The position numbers and the translations under genes were made by a program. Of a stretch of 64,000 bases of DNA, positions 8,452 to 15,018 are shown one piece after another. The DNA is from Lewinellaceae bacterium (GTDB taxonomy: Bacteria > Bacteroidota > Bacteroidia > Chitinophagales > Saprospiraceae): positions 558,001-622,000 of the forward strand of contig JACJYD010000001.1 of the NCBI GenBank assembly GCA_020636275.1, read 5' to 3'. The notes under the pieces were generated by a model that saw nothing but the letters and a program-made list of their open reading frames with translations, did not search any database and was not told the DNA's origin. Numbering within the stretch: the stretch's first letter is position 1; each line of letters opens with the position of its first letter.

Positions 8452-8841
8452 TCAAATCCACTTTGCTGCATAGCGGAAGAAATCCGCTTTCAGATCGAGG
8501 TAGATTTTGCGGAACGTTTCCATGCGTTCGCGCAAAAGGTCGTGATCCTGGAATTTGGGTTGGTCGGCCGCTGTAGGGTTGGCTTCAGCCGTTGTCGTGA
8601 GGTATTGTTCGTGCATCCGGATGTCGTGCTTCAGTTCATTGATCACTTCTTTTTGCCGGATAAATTGATTTTGGAAATGCTCCAGTTCGACCATGACTTC
8701 CCGCTTGGTCAGATTGGGCTTGGCCAATTCTTCCAGACGGTGCTCAAAGGTGGTGATTTCATCCTCGAAAAAATTCAACTCGTTCATCCAGACTTTGTGC
8801 TCGAAGTGCAGGTCGCTCAAATAGGCGTTTTCAGAAACCAT
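8452..8841 (-). CDS. Hypothetical helical protein in the stress cluster
   Basis: A 129-residue, highly charged, probably all-helical cytoplasmic protein with no signal peptide or cysteine. Heptad-like stretches (residues about 15-75 and 95-125) suggest a two-helix coiled coil. It lies downstream of the CnoX-type thioredoxin on the same strand (104-bp gap), and its terminator is shared with the Usp operon. I do not recognise the family. The context suggests a stress-related partner protein, and no more than that. Confidence 0.75.
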   Translation of the reverse strand: MVSENAYLSDLHFEHKVWMNELNFFEDEITTFEHRLEELAKPNLTKREVMVELEHFQNQFIRQKEVINELKHDIRMHEQYLTTTAEANPTAADQPKFQDHDLLRERMETFRKIYLDLKADFFRYAAKWI

Positions 8842-8945
8842 GTCGATAGTATATTAAGTTGTGAAGGATTATTTTTTCAAAACCAATATGCAATATCGAA
8901 TTTTTGAAGAGGATGACAAAAGTTTCTCCGATTTCATGATTTTTG

Positions 8946-9650
8946 TCAATACAAGGCCATGTCAAACCGCCAGCGGTAAGACTGGGTAAGCGGGTGCTGA
9001 TCGCCCCATAAGTGGAAGAGGGCAATAGCGGTTTTTCTGGGCAGGTCATTCTGAAATCCCTTGTCGAGGGTGGTGGCTTCGATGATCTGCTGTGCGGCCT
9101 GTTCCCATTGTTCGTTCCGAAGCGCTTTTTGAGCATTTTTCAGGGCGGTCACCACGGGCGTGTCTCCCTGGAACGGGTGATCGAGAAAATGGGCCAGGGT
9201 CCGGATGTCCTCTGCATCATCGTAAAATTCGTGTCCCAGGGCGATCCCCTCCACCATGGACAGAGCTTCCAACGGCTTTTCAAACACCCGCTTTTTCGCT
9301 TCTTCCAATACCTGGGCCAATTGCAGTTTTTCACCGGAAGGAATGTGTTCGTCCAGCCATTGCTCGATGGCCCGCCGGGGTAGGGCGCCGACAAACTCGG
9401 CTGCCGGTTTTCCGTTCCGGAACATTTTCACGTTGGGAATGCTCATCACCTGGTACTGCCGGGCTATCTCCGGATGGTCTTCGGTGTTGACCTTTACCAG
9501 TTCCCAGCGCCCTTCCTGTTCTTCGGCCAGTTGTTCGATGGTTGGGCCCAGTATGCGACAAGGCCCGCACCAGGGCGCCCAAAAGTCGACGACGACGGGG
9601 ACCTCATAACTGCGGGCCAGTACGTCTTGTTCGAAGTTCGAAGATTCCAT
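8946..9650 (-). CDS. Thioredoxin with TPR-like tail (CnoX/YbbN type)
   Basis: A 234-residue protein. Residues 1-110 are a thioredoxin domain with the full W27-C-G-P-C31 active site and the cis-Pro segment SIPNVKMF. Residues 115-234 form a helical tail ending in DLPRKTAIALFHLWG and HPLTQSYRWRF, the pattern of the YbbN/CnoX chaperedoxin C-terminus. In E. coli CnoX protects clients from oxidation and hands them to GroEL. The ATG at 9650 is chosen because the thioredoxin fold begins there; the open frame upstream (to 9821) is not typical coding sequence and would run into operator pair B. A chaperedoxin fits the surrounding stress cluster. Confidence 0.88.
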   Translation of the reverse strand: MESSNFEQDVLARSYEVPVVVDFWAPWCGPCRILGPTIEQLAEEQEGRWELVKVNTEDHPEIARQYQVMSIPNVKMFRNGKPAAEFVGALPRRAIEQWLDEHIPSGEKLQLAQVLEEAKKRVFEKPLEALSMVEGIALGHEFYDDAEDIRTLAHFLDHPFQGDTPVVTALKNAQKALRNEQWEQAAQQIIEATTLDKGFQNDLPRKTAIALFHLWGDQHPLTQSYRWRFDMALY

Positions 9651-9808
9651 TACTCGTTCGTATTCTTTTACAGATGGAAAAGACGGATAAGTTTTATGTA
9701 AAAGTGATTGGAGGGCCGCCGGACCTCCAATCACTTTTTCCAAAGCATATATTCTAAGAATAAAATTACAATACACCAGAAGTATGAAAAAAGTTTCATG
9801 AAATGCGC

Positions 9809-9842
9809 TGACCAAAATCAACCGGAGTGCTGATAAAAGTCA
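9809..9842. promoter_or_regulatory. Tandem CRP/FNR-like operator pair B
   Basis: TGACCAAAATCA (9809-9820, identical to the first box of pair A) and TGATAAAAGTCA (9831-9842), centres 22 bp apart. On the plus strand a perfect -7 element ends 36.5 bp after the proximal centre, a class II activator geometry. On the minus strand a TACTTCTG lies at similar distance for the thioredoxin gene. Confidence 0.65.
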
Positions 9843-9865
9843 TTTAACCCGCCTTGGTCTACGGG

Positions 9866-9873
9866 TATTTTTG
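9866..9873 (+). promoter_or_regulatory. Bacteroidota -7 promoter element
   Basis: TATTTTTG matches TAnnTTTG exactly. It sits directly downstream of operator pair B, so a transcript would begin near 9880. Confidence 0.5.
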
Positions 9874-9879
9874 AAAAGG

Positions 9880-10089
9880 ATTGAAGTCTATTTTTTTACA
9901 GGCTGATTGCCGCAAACCTTGCAAGTGTGGAGTGTTCAAAATGTGAGGTGGCAAAAGCCATGATAACCTTAAACATCATGATGAATTTCACACCAGTTGA
10001 AGTTCGTTATGCTAGCATCGGCAAGTAGAAATTTTTTATATGTGAGAGGTGTTCATGGAAGTCACCATGTGTGTGGCTTCCTTTTTTTT
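9880..10089 (+). ncRNA. Possible terminated leader or small RNA
   Basis: Bounded by the boxed promoter at 9866 and the terminator at 10057-10089, a transcript of about 210 nt would end before the first CBS gene. It could be an attenuated leader or a stand-alone sRNA. A 16-codon frame (9978-10028) lies inside. Predicted only from the flanking signals. Confidence 0.35.
10057..10089 (+). terminator. Intrinsic terminator upstream of CBS trio
   Basis: The stem GGAAGTCAC / GTGGCTTCC (9 bp with one wobble) and a 7-nt loop are followed by eight T residues. It stands 19 bp before the ATG at 10109, so it separates the promoter at 9866 from the CBS genes. Confidence 0.7.
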
Positions 10090-10108
10090 CACCTTTAAAA
10101 ACGGTACT

Positions 10109-10573
10109 ATGAATCCCAATAATCCCATTTCGAGTATCATGACGACCAACATGATCACGGTACGTCCGGATGATACAGCCCGAAAGGTTCGGGAGGTTTT
10201 CAAGACCCATTCGTTCCACCACATTCCGGTGACGGATTCGGGGGAAAAGTTGATCGGGATCATCAGCAAGGAAGATTTTTTCCGGATAGCCTATTTGCTT
10301 TCCCTCGATTCCACTGGGCGGACATATACCAATAAAGTTTACGAGCACCTGAGTGCCGAACAATTTATGACCAAGTATCCGGTTCAGCTCGATCCGGACG
10401 ACAGTATTGGCCTGGCGGCAGATATCTTTCTGGCCAATAAATTTCATGCATTGCCCATCGTGGAAGATGGGGTGTTGATCGGGATCGTTACCTCGCACGA
10501 CCTGCTTCAATACAGTTTCGAATCGCCGGTGGAACCGGAAGAGGAACTGGAACTCGACGACAATTTGGAGTAA
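10109..10573 (+). CDS. CBS-domain pair protein
   Basis: A 154-residue CBS pair protein: SSIMTTNMITVRP...FHHIPVTDSGEKLIGIISKEDF for the first motif and EQFMTKYPVQL...FHALPIVEDGVLIGIVTSHDL for the second, with an acidic tail (residues 140-154). The ATG at 10109 follows the terminator at 10057; earlier GTG and ATG codons at 10049-10055 lie inside that hairpin and are rejected. First of three tandem CBS genes. Expression must come by read-through of the leader terminator or from a promoter I cannot see. Ligand unknown, probably an adenine nucleotide. Confidence 0.88.
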   Translation: MNPNNPISSIMTTNMITVRPDDTARKVREVFKTHSFHHIPVTDSGEKLIGIISKEDFFRIAYLLSLDSTGRTYTNKVYEHLSAEQFMTKYPVQLDPDDSIGLAADIFLANKFHALPIVEDGVLIGIVTSHDLLQYSFESPVEPEEELELDDNLE

Positions 10574-10617
10574 GGCGGGCGATTTCAATTCACCGGCTTT
10601 TGCCAAAATGGAATGCC

Positions 10618-11067
10618 ATGATTAATAATGCAGTGACCGTGAGACAGATAATGACAACTGAAGTGGTAACGGTTAGCCCCAATGAAACCATGGAAGTCGT
10701 TCACCGGATCTTCAACACCAGCGAGATCCATCATCTGCCGGTGGTGAATCAGGAAGGGGTTGTGGTTGGCATCGTTAGTAAATCGGATTACTATTCCATT
10801 TCCAATGCCTTCCCGCTCTTTCGTCCCGACTTGCGCGAGGCCGCCAATGAACGGCTCTTCAAAAGTCTGTTGGTCGAGGATGTCATGACCCGGCAGGTTG
10901 CCACCTTATCGCCAGAGGATTCCCTGACCGTGGCCGCAGGGTACTTCAAGGAAAATATCTTCCATGCTATTCCGATTGTCGACCGGGGGGGGAAGCTGGT
11001 CGGAATACTGACGACTTTCGATCTGCTAAACTATCTATTTAATCAGCCGGCCTTTCTGTCGACCTGA
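10618..11067 (+). CDS. CBS-domain pair protein
   Basis: A 149-residue CBS pair protein, clearly paralogous to its neighbours (IMTTEVVTVSPNE, IHHLPVV, VGIVSKSDYYSI, FHAIPIVDRGG). The ATG at 10618 is used, 44 bp after the previous stop; a TTG at 10600 is possible but unnecessary. Its stop overlaps the start of the next gene in TGATG, so translation of the two is probably coupled. The linker between CBS motifs (about 30 residues with FRPDLREAANERLFK) is longer than in generic Bateman modules and is shared by the cluster. Confidence 0.88.
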   Translation: MINNAVTVRQIMTTEVVTVSPNETMEVVHRIFNTSEIHHLPVVNQEGVVVGIVSKSDYYSISNAFPLFRPDLREAANERLFKSLLVEDVMTRQVATLSPEDSLTVAAGYFKENIFHAIPIVDRGGKLVGILTTFDLLNYLFNQPAFLST

Positions 11068-11525
11068 TGGAGAAATTCTGCCTTATGGACCTTGCCACTC
11101 CAGTATCGGTTATTATGACCACGGACCTGATCATCGTCAGGCCTTCCGATCCGCTGAAAGTGGCAGCCGACGCTTTTCGGAAAAATAATATTCACCACTT
11201 GCCGGTTGTCGATGAAAAAGGAGCGCTGGTGGGCATGTTCAGTAAATCGGATTACCACCGCGTAGGGAGTGCGTGGAAAGCCTTCCAAAAAAGGAAGGGC
11301 GAAATTGTGGAGGATGAATTCTACAACGAGAAAGTGGTGATCGGAGAGGTAATGACAAAGGATGTCGTCCGGCTCACCGCTAATGATACGATCTCCGTCG
11401 CCATGGGGATCTTCAAAGAGAATCTATTTCACTCTATTCCGATCGTAGAGAAAAACATCCTGGTCGGATTGGTAACCACCTACGACCTTTTGAAATTCGC
11501 ATTCCAGGAACATGGGATTATATAA
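11067..11525 (+). CDS. CBS-domain pair protein
   Basis: A 152-residue CBS pair protein, last of the tandem trio (VIMTTDLIIVRPSDP, NIHHLPVVDEKGALVGMFSKSDY, then EVMTKDVVRL and FHSIPIVEKNILVGLVTTYDL). The ATG at 11067 overlaps the preceding stop by one base. An alternative ATG at 11085 would shorten it by six residues. The trio ends at a bidirectional terminator at 11540. Paralogues at 5152 and 12489 are in other operons of the same cluster. Confidence 0.88.
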   Translation: MEKFCLMDLATPVSVIMTTDLIIVRPSDPLKVAADAFRKNNIHHLPVVDEKGALVGMFSKSDYHRVGSAWKAFQKRKGEIVEDEFYNEKVVIGEVMTKDVVRLTANDTISVAMGIFKENLFHSIPIVEKNILVGLVTTYDLLKFAFQEHGII

Positions 11526-11539
11526 AAGGGATTCATTTT

Positions 11540-11576
11540 AAAGAGAGGAGTGGCGAATTTCGCCACTCCTCTCTTT
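11540..11576. terminator. Bidirectional intrinsic terminator
   Basis: A perfect stem of about 17 bp (AAAGAGAGGAGTGGCG and complement) ending in a T run. It serves the CBS trio and the convergent Usp gene at 11578. Confidence 0.9.
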
Positions 11577-11577
11577 T

Positions 11578-12396
11578 TTACGGATTGGCATGAAAGATCA
11601 GCAGCGGGACCTGTGTGTGAAAGGTCATTCGCTTGGTAAAGCTGCTGTGGAACAGCCGCTCCCACAACCGCCGGTGCGGAATGAACAGGGCCAGCCAATC
11701 GATCTTCCGTTCGTTCAGGTATTCATCCAACCCATCCTGGATTGAGCTGTGGTGCACCACGCTGAAGTCGGTGAAGTTGTATGGATAGTCTTTTTCCATC
11801 TCCACATCCTGAATATAGTGCTTGCCCGATTGGGTATTAACGTTTACAAAGTGCACCTGGGCGGCCAGGAGTCCGGCGAGCTCCATCAGGTTGCCCACGG
11901 CGTGTTCGTCGGAAGGTTCGAACGCGGTGGCATAGGCGATATGTGCGATGGGATGGAATTCGGCCTCCGCCGGAATAGCCAGCACCGGACAAGACGCTTT
12001 CATCATGACGTCGGTAGTGACGCTCCCCAGGAACTTTTCCAGGGCGCCCCGTTCGCCCTTCGTGCCCATAACGATCAGGTCGTAGTTGTTCTGCCGGGCC
12101 ACATCCGTGATCTCGACTGCGGTAAAGAGGCCGTAAATGGGCTGGAGCTCTCCGCATGTGGGTTTGCCCAAACAGGGTTGGGCGAATTCCTTGAGCTTCT
12201 CCTGGGTGTCGACTTCTGCCTCATCGAGCATTTTTTGTATGTATTCCGGCGGTATGTTGCTGGCATCGCCGATGGGCAGGTGAAAGACATTGATCAGGTC
12301 GATGCGCGCCTCCAGCAACTCCGCCAGGGCATGGGCATAGCGGAATGCGTTGGCTGCCGCAGGGGAAAAATCAGTGGGGAAAAGGATCTTTTTCAT
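11578..12396 (-). CDS. Universal stress protein, tandem UspA
   Basis: A 272-residue double UspA protein. Domain one starts KILFPTDFSPAAANAF and has the nucleotide loop GTKG-x9-GS. Domain two (HIAYATAFEPSDEHAV onward) lacks it. The C-terminus WLALFIPHRRLWERLFHSSFTKRM parallels the three Usp genes of the plus-strand operon, so all four descend from one ancestor. It lies 92 bp downstream of a CBS gene on the same strand and probably ends the operon 13291-11578. Confidence 0.9.
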   Translation of the reverse strand: MKKILFPTDFSPAAANAFRYAHALAELLEARIDLINVFHLPIGDASNIPPEYIQKMLDEAEVDTQEKLKEFAQPCLGKPTCGELQPIYGLFTAVEITDVARQNNYDLIVMGTKGERGALEKFLGSVTTDVMMKASCPVLAIPAEAEFHPIAHIAYATAFEPSDEHAVGNLMELAGLLAAQVHFVNVNTQSGKHYIQDVEMEKDYPYNFTDFSVVHHSSIQDGLDEYLNERKIDWLALFIPHRRLWERLFHSSFTKRMTFHTQVPLLIFHANP

Positions 12397-12488
12397 AATT
12401 GCCTGATTCGTGCCTTCGGCACCAGTTTTTGAAATTTACCCATGCACCGCAGGTGCGCAACCCCCTTTATTACAAAACGCCAGGAACA

Positions 12489-12926
12489 CTATGCCGGTTG
12501 GTTGCTGGGCTTGGAATTGGACAGGTATTGCATGACGTCGTGGGAGGTGACCATGCCGACCAGTTGCCCCTCTTTCAAAACCGGAAGGGATTGGATATGG
12601 TGCTCCGAACACAGGCGAACTACCTCCTCCATACTGTCAGTTTCCGAGACGGTGATAGCCGGCACGGACATCAATTCTTCTACCGGGAACGACCAATCAA
12701 CATTTTCTTCATTCCAGTTTTTCAACAGGTGTCCTCTCAATGCAAATGCACGCAAAGCATCATGTGTGCTGAGCATCCCGAGGAGGTGGTTGTGCTCGTC
12801 GACAACAGGCAGGTGGTGGATTCCCATGCGGAAAAACAACCGGCAGGCCTCGGAAAAGGAGAAATCCCTTTTAATGGTCAGCACATGCTTTCGCATGATC
12901 TCAGAAACAGGTTTGTTGAGCGTCAT
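12489..12926 (-). CDS. CBS-domain pair protein
   Basis: A 145-residue CBS pair protein (VSEIMRKHVLTI, MGIHHLPVVDEHNHLLGMLSTHDAL; then VEELMSVPAITVSE, HHIQSLPVLKEGQLVGMVTSHDVM). The inter-motif linker differs from the trio, so it is the most diverged CBS copy here. The ATG at 12926 overlaps the stop of the upstream gene in ATGA (4 bp), implying translational coupling with the 122-residue protein. A longer frame to 13022 lies inside that gene and is rejected. Confidence 0.88.
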   Translation of the reverse strand: MTLNKPVSEIMRKHVLTIKRDFSFSEACRLFFRMGIHHLPVVDEHNHLLGMLSTHDALRAFALRGHLLKNWNEENVDWSFPVEELMSVPAITVSETDSMEEVVRLCSEHHIQSLPVLKEGQLVGMVTSHDVMQYLSNSKPSNQPA

Positions 12927-13291
12927 GATTCGTATTTTTCTTTGTAATGCGATGCAGAGGCGCCTCCTTTCCGGTTTTGCTCGTGCAGGGTCCACTCGTC
13001 GGTAGAGGTTGTCTGTAGCCACAGGTTGCCCGAAAGCCGGAAAACCTGCACGTTCAATCCGAAATTCTCCAGGAAACTGCTTTCCAGCGACCGGACCTTG
13101 ACGTTGCCATGGATGCTCAATTGGCCTTCCTGGTGAACGGTCCGCACTTCGCCGATGGTTTTTCCGGTGTCCAGTTTTTTACGCGCATCCGGTGTCCCGT
13201 TCGAACTGTAAAATTCTATCTTCAAATAAGGAAATTTCTCAGAAAACTCCTCTTGAATATCCCGCAGTGTTCTATCATCCCGGATCAGCAT
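12923..13291 (-). CDS. Hypothetical protein coupled to CBS gene
   Basis: A 122-residue soluble protein of unknown family (MLIRDDRTLRDIQEEFSEKF...). It has a mixed alpha/beta look, no cysteine, no signal peptide and a basic, low-complexity tail (residues 105-122). It is not recognisably a small heat-shock protein. Its gene heads the minus-strand operon behind operator pair C and overlaps the CBS gene by ATGA, so the two products are probably made together. A role in the same stress response is inferred from context only. Confidence 0.75.
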   Translation of the reverse strand: MLIRDDRTLRDIQEEFSEKFPYLKIEFYSSNGTPDARKKLDTGKTIGEVRTVHQEGQLSIHGNVKVRSLESSFLENFGLNVQVFRLSGNLWLQTTSTDEWTLHEQNRKGGASASHYKEKYES

Positions 13292-13387
13292 GGTTAATGG
13301 GTTTTATAAATTTATGTGGTCTACCCGGTACTCAGGCAGTTCTTTTCTATGGAAAAACAAATTAGCACCGGAAAGAGCGTCCGGCAT

Positions 13388-13421
13388 TGACGGAAATCAG
13401 CATGCCGGATGATTTTCATCA
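13388..13421. promoter_or_regulatory. Tandem CRP/FNR-like operator pair C
   Basis: TGACGGAAATCA (13388-13399) and TGATTTTCATCA (13410-13421, complement TGATGAAAATCA, identical to box two of pair A), centres 22 bp apart. For the minus-strand operon a CTAATTTG (13365 to 13358) ends 35.5 bp from the proximal centre, the same distance as at pair A. For the plus strand a perfect -7 lies at 13455. Confidence 0.65.
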
Positions 13422-13454
13422 TTCGTCTGCCGGGCACGGGATGCTCCAAATTTG

Positions 13455-13462
13455 TACATTTG
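13455..13462 (+). promoter_or_regulatory. Bacteroidota -7 promoter element
   Basis: TACATTTG matches TAnnTTTG exactly and lies 18 bp before the ATG of the M20 peptidase. Operator pair C is centred about 46 bp upstream of its end. Confidence 0.5.
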
Positions 13463-13479
13463 TCCATACAGCCTTCTTT

Positions 13480-14934
13480 ATGAAATCATTTTTCCGACTG
13501 ATCTTCCGGTTTATTCTCCTCTGTTTTCTCGGGCTGGTCACATTGGCTATAGCCCGGGCCATCCTGTTTTCCTCCAGGCAGATCGCCGTTGAACCCCTTC
13601 CCACAGATGTTGCTCCGGATTCGGCTGCCATCCGGCTTTCGGAAGCGCTTCAGATCCCCTCCCTGGCGGGCTCGGATAGCCTGGTCTTTAGCCGGTTGGA
13701 TTCGTTGCTTCGCCTGCATTTTCCGCTGGCATTCAATCAATTGCAGGTGGAGCGGATCGGCTCGGGAAGCCTTTTGCTGAAATGGCCGGGGCGGCAGGCC
13801 AAGCTCAATCCGGTGCTGTTTATGGGCCACCTCGATGTGGTGCCGGCCGATTCGGCGCACTGGACCCATCCGCCCTTTTCCGGTACCATTGCCGACGGGT
13901 TTATCTGGGGAAGAGGCGCCATTGACGACAAAATGAGCGTGTGGGCAATGCTCGAATCGATCGAATTGCTGATCGGGGAAGATTATTACCCCGACCGGAC
14001 CCTATACCTGGCTTTCGGCCACGATGAAGAAAGCCAGGGAAAAGAAGGGGCTAAAAAGATCAGCCAATGGCTTTCGGACCGGGATGTTCACCTCGACTTT
14101 GTGCTCGACGAGGGCTCATTTGTCATTTCAGATGCGCTGGCAGGACTCGATGTGCCCTTGGCAGCTGTGGCTGTTTCGGAAAAAGGATTCGTTTCCTTCA
14201 CCCTTCGGATCGATCAGGAAGAAGGGGGGCATGCCTCCATGCCCCCCTCGTACACGGCCGTGGGCGAGATGGCGCATGCGCTCGAACGCATTCGCGAGCA
14301 TCCCTTCCCCGCTACCCTGAGCGGCGTGACCGGGCAGTTTTTTGATTATATCGGTCCCGAGATGAATGGTTTCAACCGGTTTGTCCTCGCCAACCGGTGG
14401 TTGTTCGCCCCTTTACTCATCCATCGCCTCTCCGCCGATCCGGCAGCCAACGCCATAATCCGGACCACGGCTGCCCCTACGCTCATTCAGGGGGGCATTC
14501 GGGATAACGTGTTGCCCTTGCAGGTCGACGCCACCGTCAATGTACGGATCCTGCCGGGAGAGACCATCGCTTCCGCGCAGGCCTACCTGGAAAAGATCAT
14601 CGACAACCCCGCGATCAAGATCACTATTGCCGACAGCAACTACGGGGGCGATCCACCTCCGGCCTCTTCTACCGAGGCCTTCGGCTTTCAGGTTTTGCAA
14701 AAAACGATCGGGGAAATTTTTCCGGAAGCTGTCGTAGCGCCCTCCATTAGTGCGGGTTATACCGATTCGCGGCATTACCGGGAGGTGACCGACCAGATCT
14801 ACCGCTTTTCGCCCATACTGCTCAGCAAGGAAGACCTCAAGGGCATGCATGGGGTGAACGAGCGAATCAGTGAGGATAATTTTTTGCGCATGATCCGGTT
14901 TTACCGGCAGCTGATCCGAAATGCCTGTCAATAA
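13480..14934 (+). CDS. M20 family metallopeptidase (carboxypeptidase S / PM20D1-like)
   Basis: A 484-residue zinc peptidase with an N-terminal signal anchor (MKSFFRLIFRFILLCFLGL). Metal and catalytic motifs are GHLDVVP (H117, D119), GRGAIDDK (D149/D150), HDEESQG and DEGS. The dimerisation domain carries GHASMPP. The order matches PM20D1/CPS-type M20 enzymes, which hydrolyse or form N-acyl amino acid amide bonds; the substrate here is unknown. The ATG at 13480 is chosen because it opens the anchor and follows a -7 element; TTG and ATG codons further upstream overlap operator pair C. It shares no obvious pathway with the stress cluster. Confidence 0.88.
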   Translation: MKSFFRLIFRFILLCFLGLVTLAIARAILFSSRQIAVEPLPTDVAPDSAAIRLSEALQIPSLAGSDSLVFSRLDSLLRLHFPLAFNQLQVERIGSGSLLLKWPGRQAKLNPVLFMGHLDVVPADSAHWTHPPFSGTIADGFIWGRGAIDDKMSVWAMLESIELLIGEDYYPDRTLYLAFGHDEESQGKEGAKKISQWLSDRDVHLDFVLDEGSFVISDALAGLDVPLAAVAVSEKGFVSFTLRIDQEEGGHASMPPSYTAVGEMAHALERIREHPFPATLSGVTGQFFDYIGPEMNGFNRFVLANRWLFAPLLIHRLSADPAANAIIRTTAAPTLIQGGIRDNVLPLQVDATVNVRILPGETIASAQAYLEKIIDNPAIKITIADSNYGGDPPPASSTEAFGFQVLQKTIGEIFPEAVVAPSISAGYTDSRHYREVTDQIYRFSPILLSKEDLKGMHGVNERISEDNFLRMIRFYRQLIRNACQ

Positions 14935-14940
14935 TACCGA

Positions 14941-15012
14941 GTTTCAAAGAATATTGTAAAATGATGTTTGCAGCCGCGGCTGCAAACATCATTTTACAAT
15001 ATTCTTTGAAAC
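14941..15012. terminator. Perfect 72-bp palindrome, bidirectional terminator
   Basis: Both halves (14941-14976 and 14977-15012) are exact reverse complements with no spacer. The apex is GCCGCGGC. It lies between the convergent M20 and VWA genes. It resembles the apex-GC hairpin family listed elsewhere in the window. Confidence 0.8.
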
Positions 15013-15018
15013 AGAATT

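Larger units (their letters stand above)
9651..10108. other. Divergent control region, 458 bp without a full gene
   Basis: Lies between the CnoX-type gene (minus) and the CBS trio (plus). It holds operator pair B (9809-9842), a perfect plus-strand -7 element (9866-9873), a weaker minus-strand one (TACTTCTG, reading 9784 to 9777), a possible 16-codon frame starting MMNFTPVEVRYASIGK (9978-10028) and an intrinsic terminator (10057-10089) placed before the CBS start codon. Confidence 0.6.

Noticed and set aside
8914..8948. Possible fourth operator pair upstream of the 8841 gene (TGACAAAAGTTT and TGATTTTTGTCA)
   Set aside because: Only one box is symmetric, spacing is 23 and not 22, and no -7 element is at the right distance. 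It may be a decayed site or a stem-loop after the thioredoxin gene.
9978..10028. 16-codon frame in the leader before the CBS trio
   Set aside because: Too short to support as a gene without conservation or ribosome-profiling data; mentioned only as part of the leader.
12923..13291. Small heat-shock protein (HspX-like) by analogy with the DosR regulon
   Set aside because: The sequence has no alpha-crystallin motifs (no A-x-x-x-n-GVL), so the analogy does not extend to this gene.
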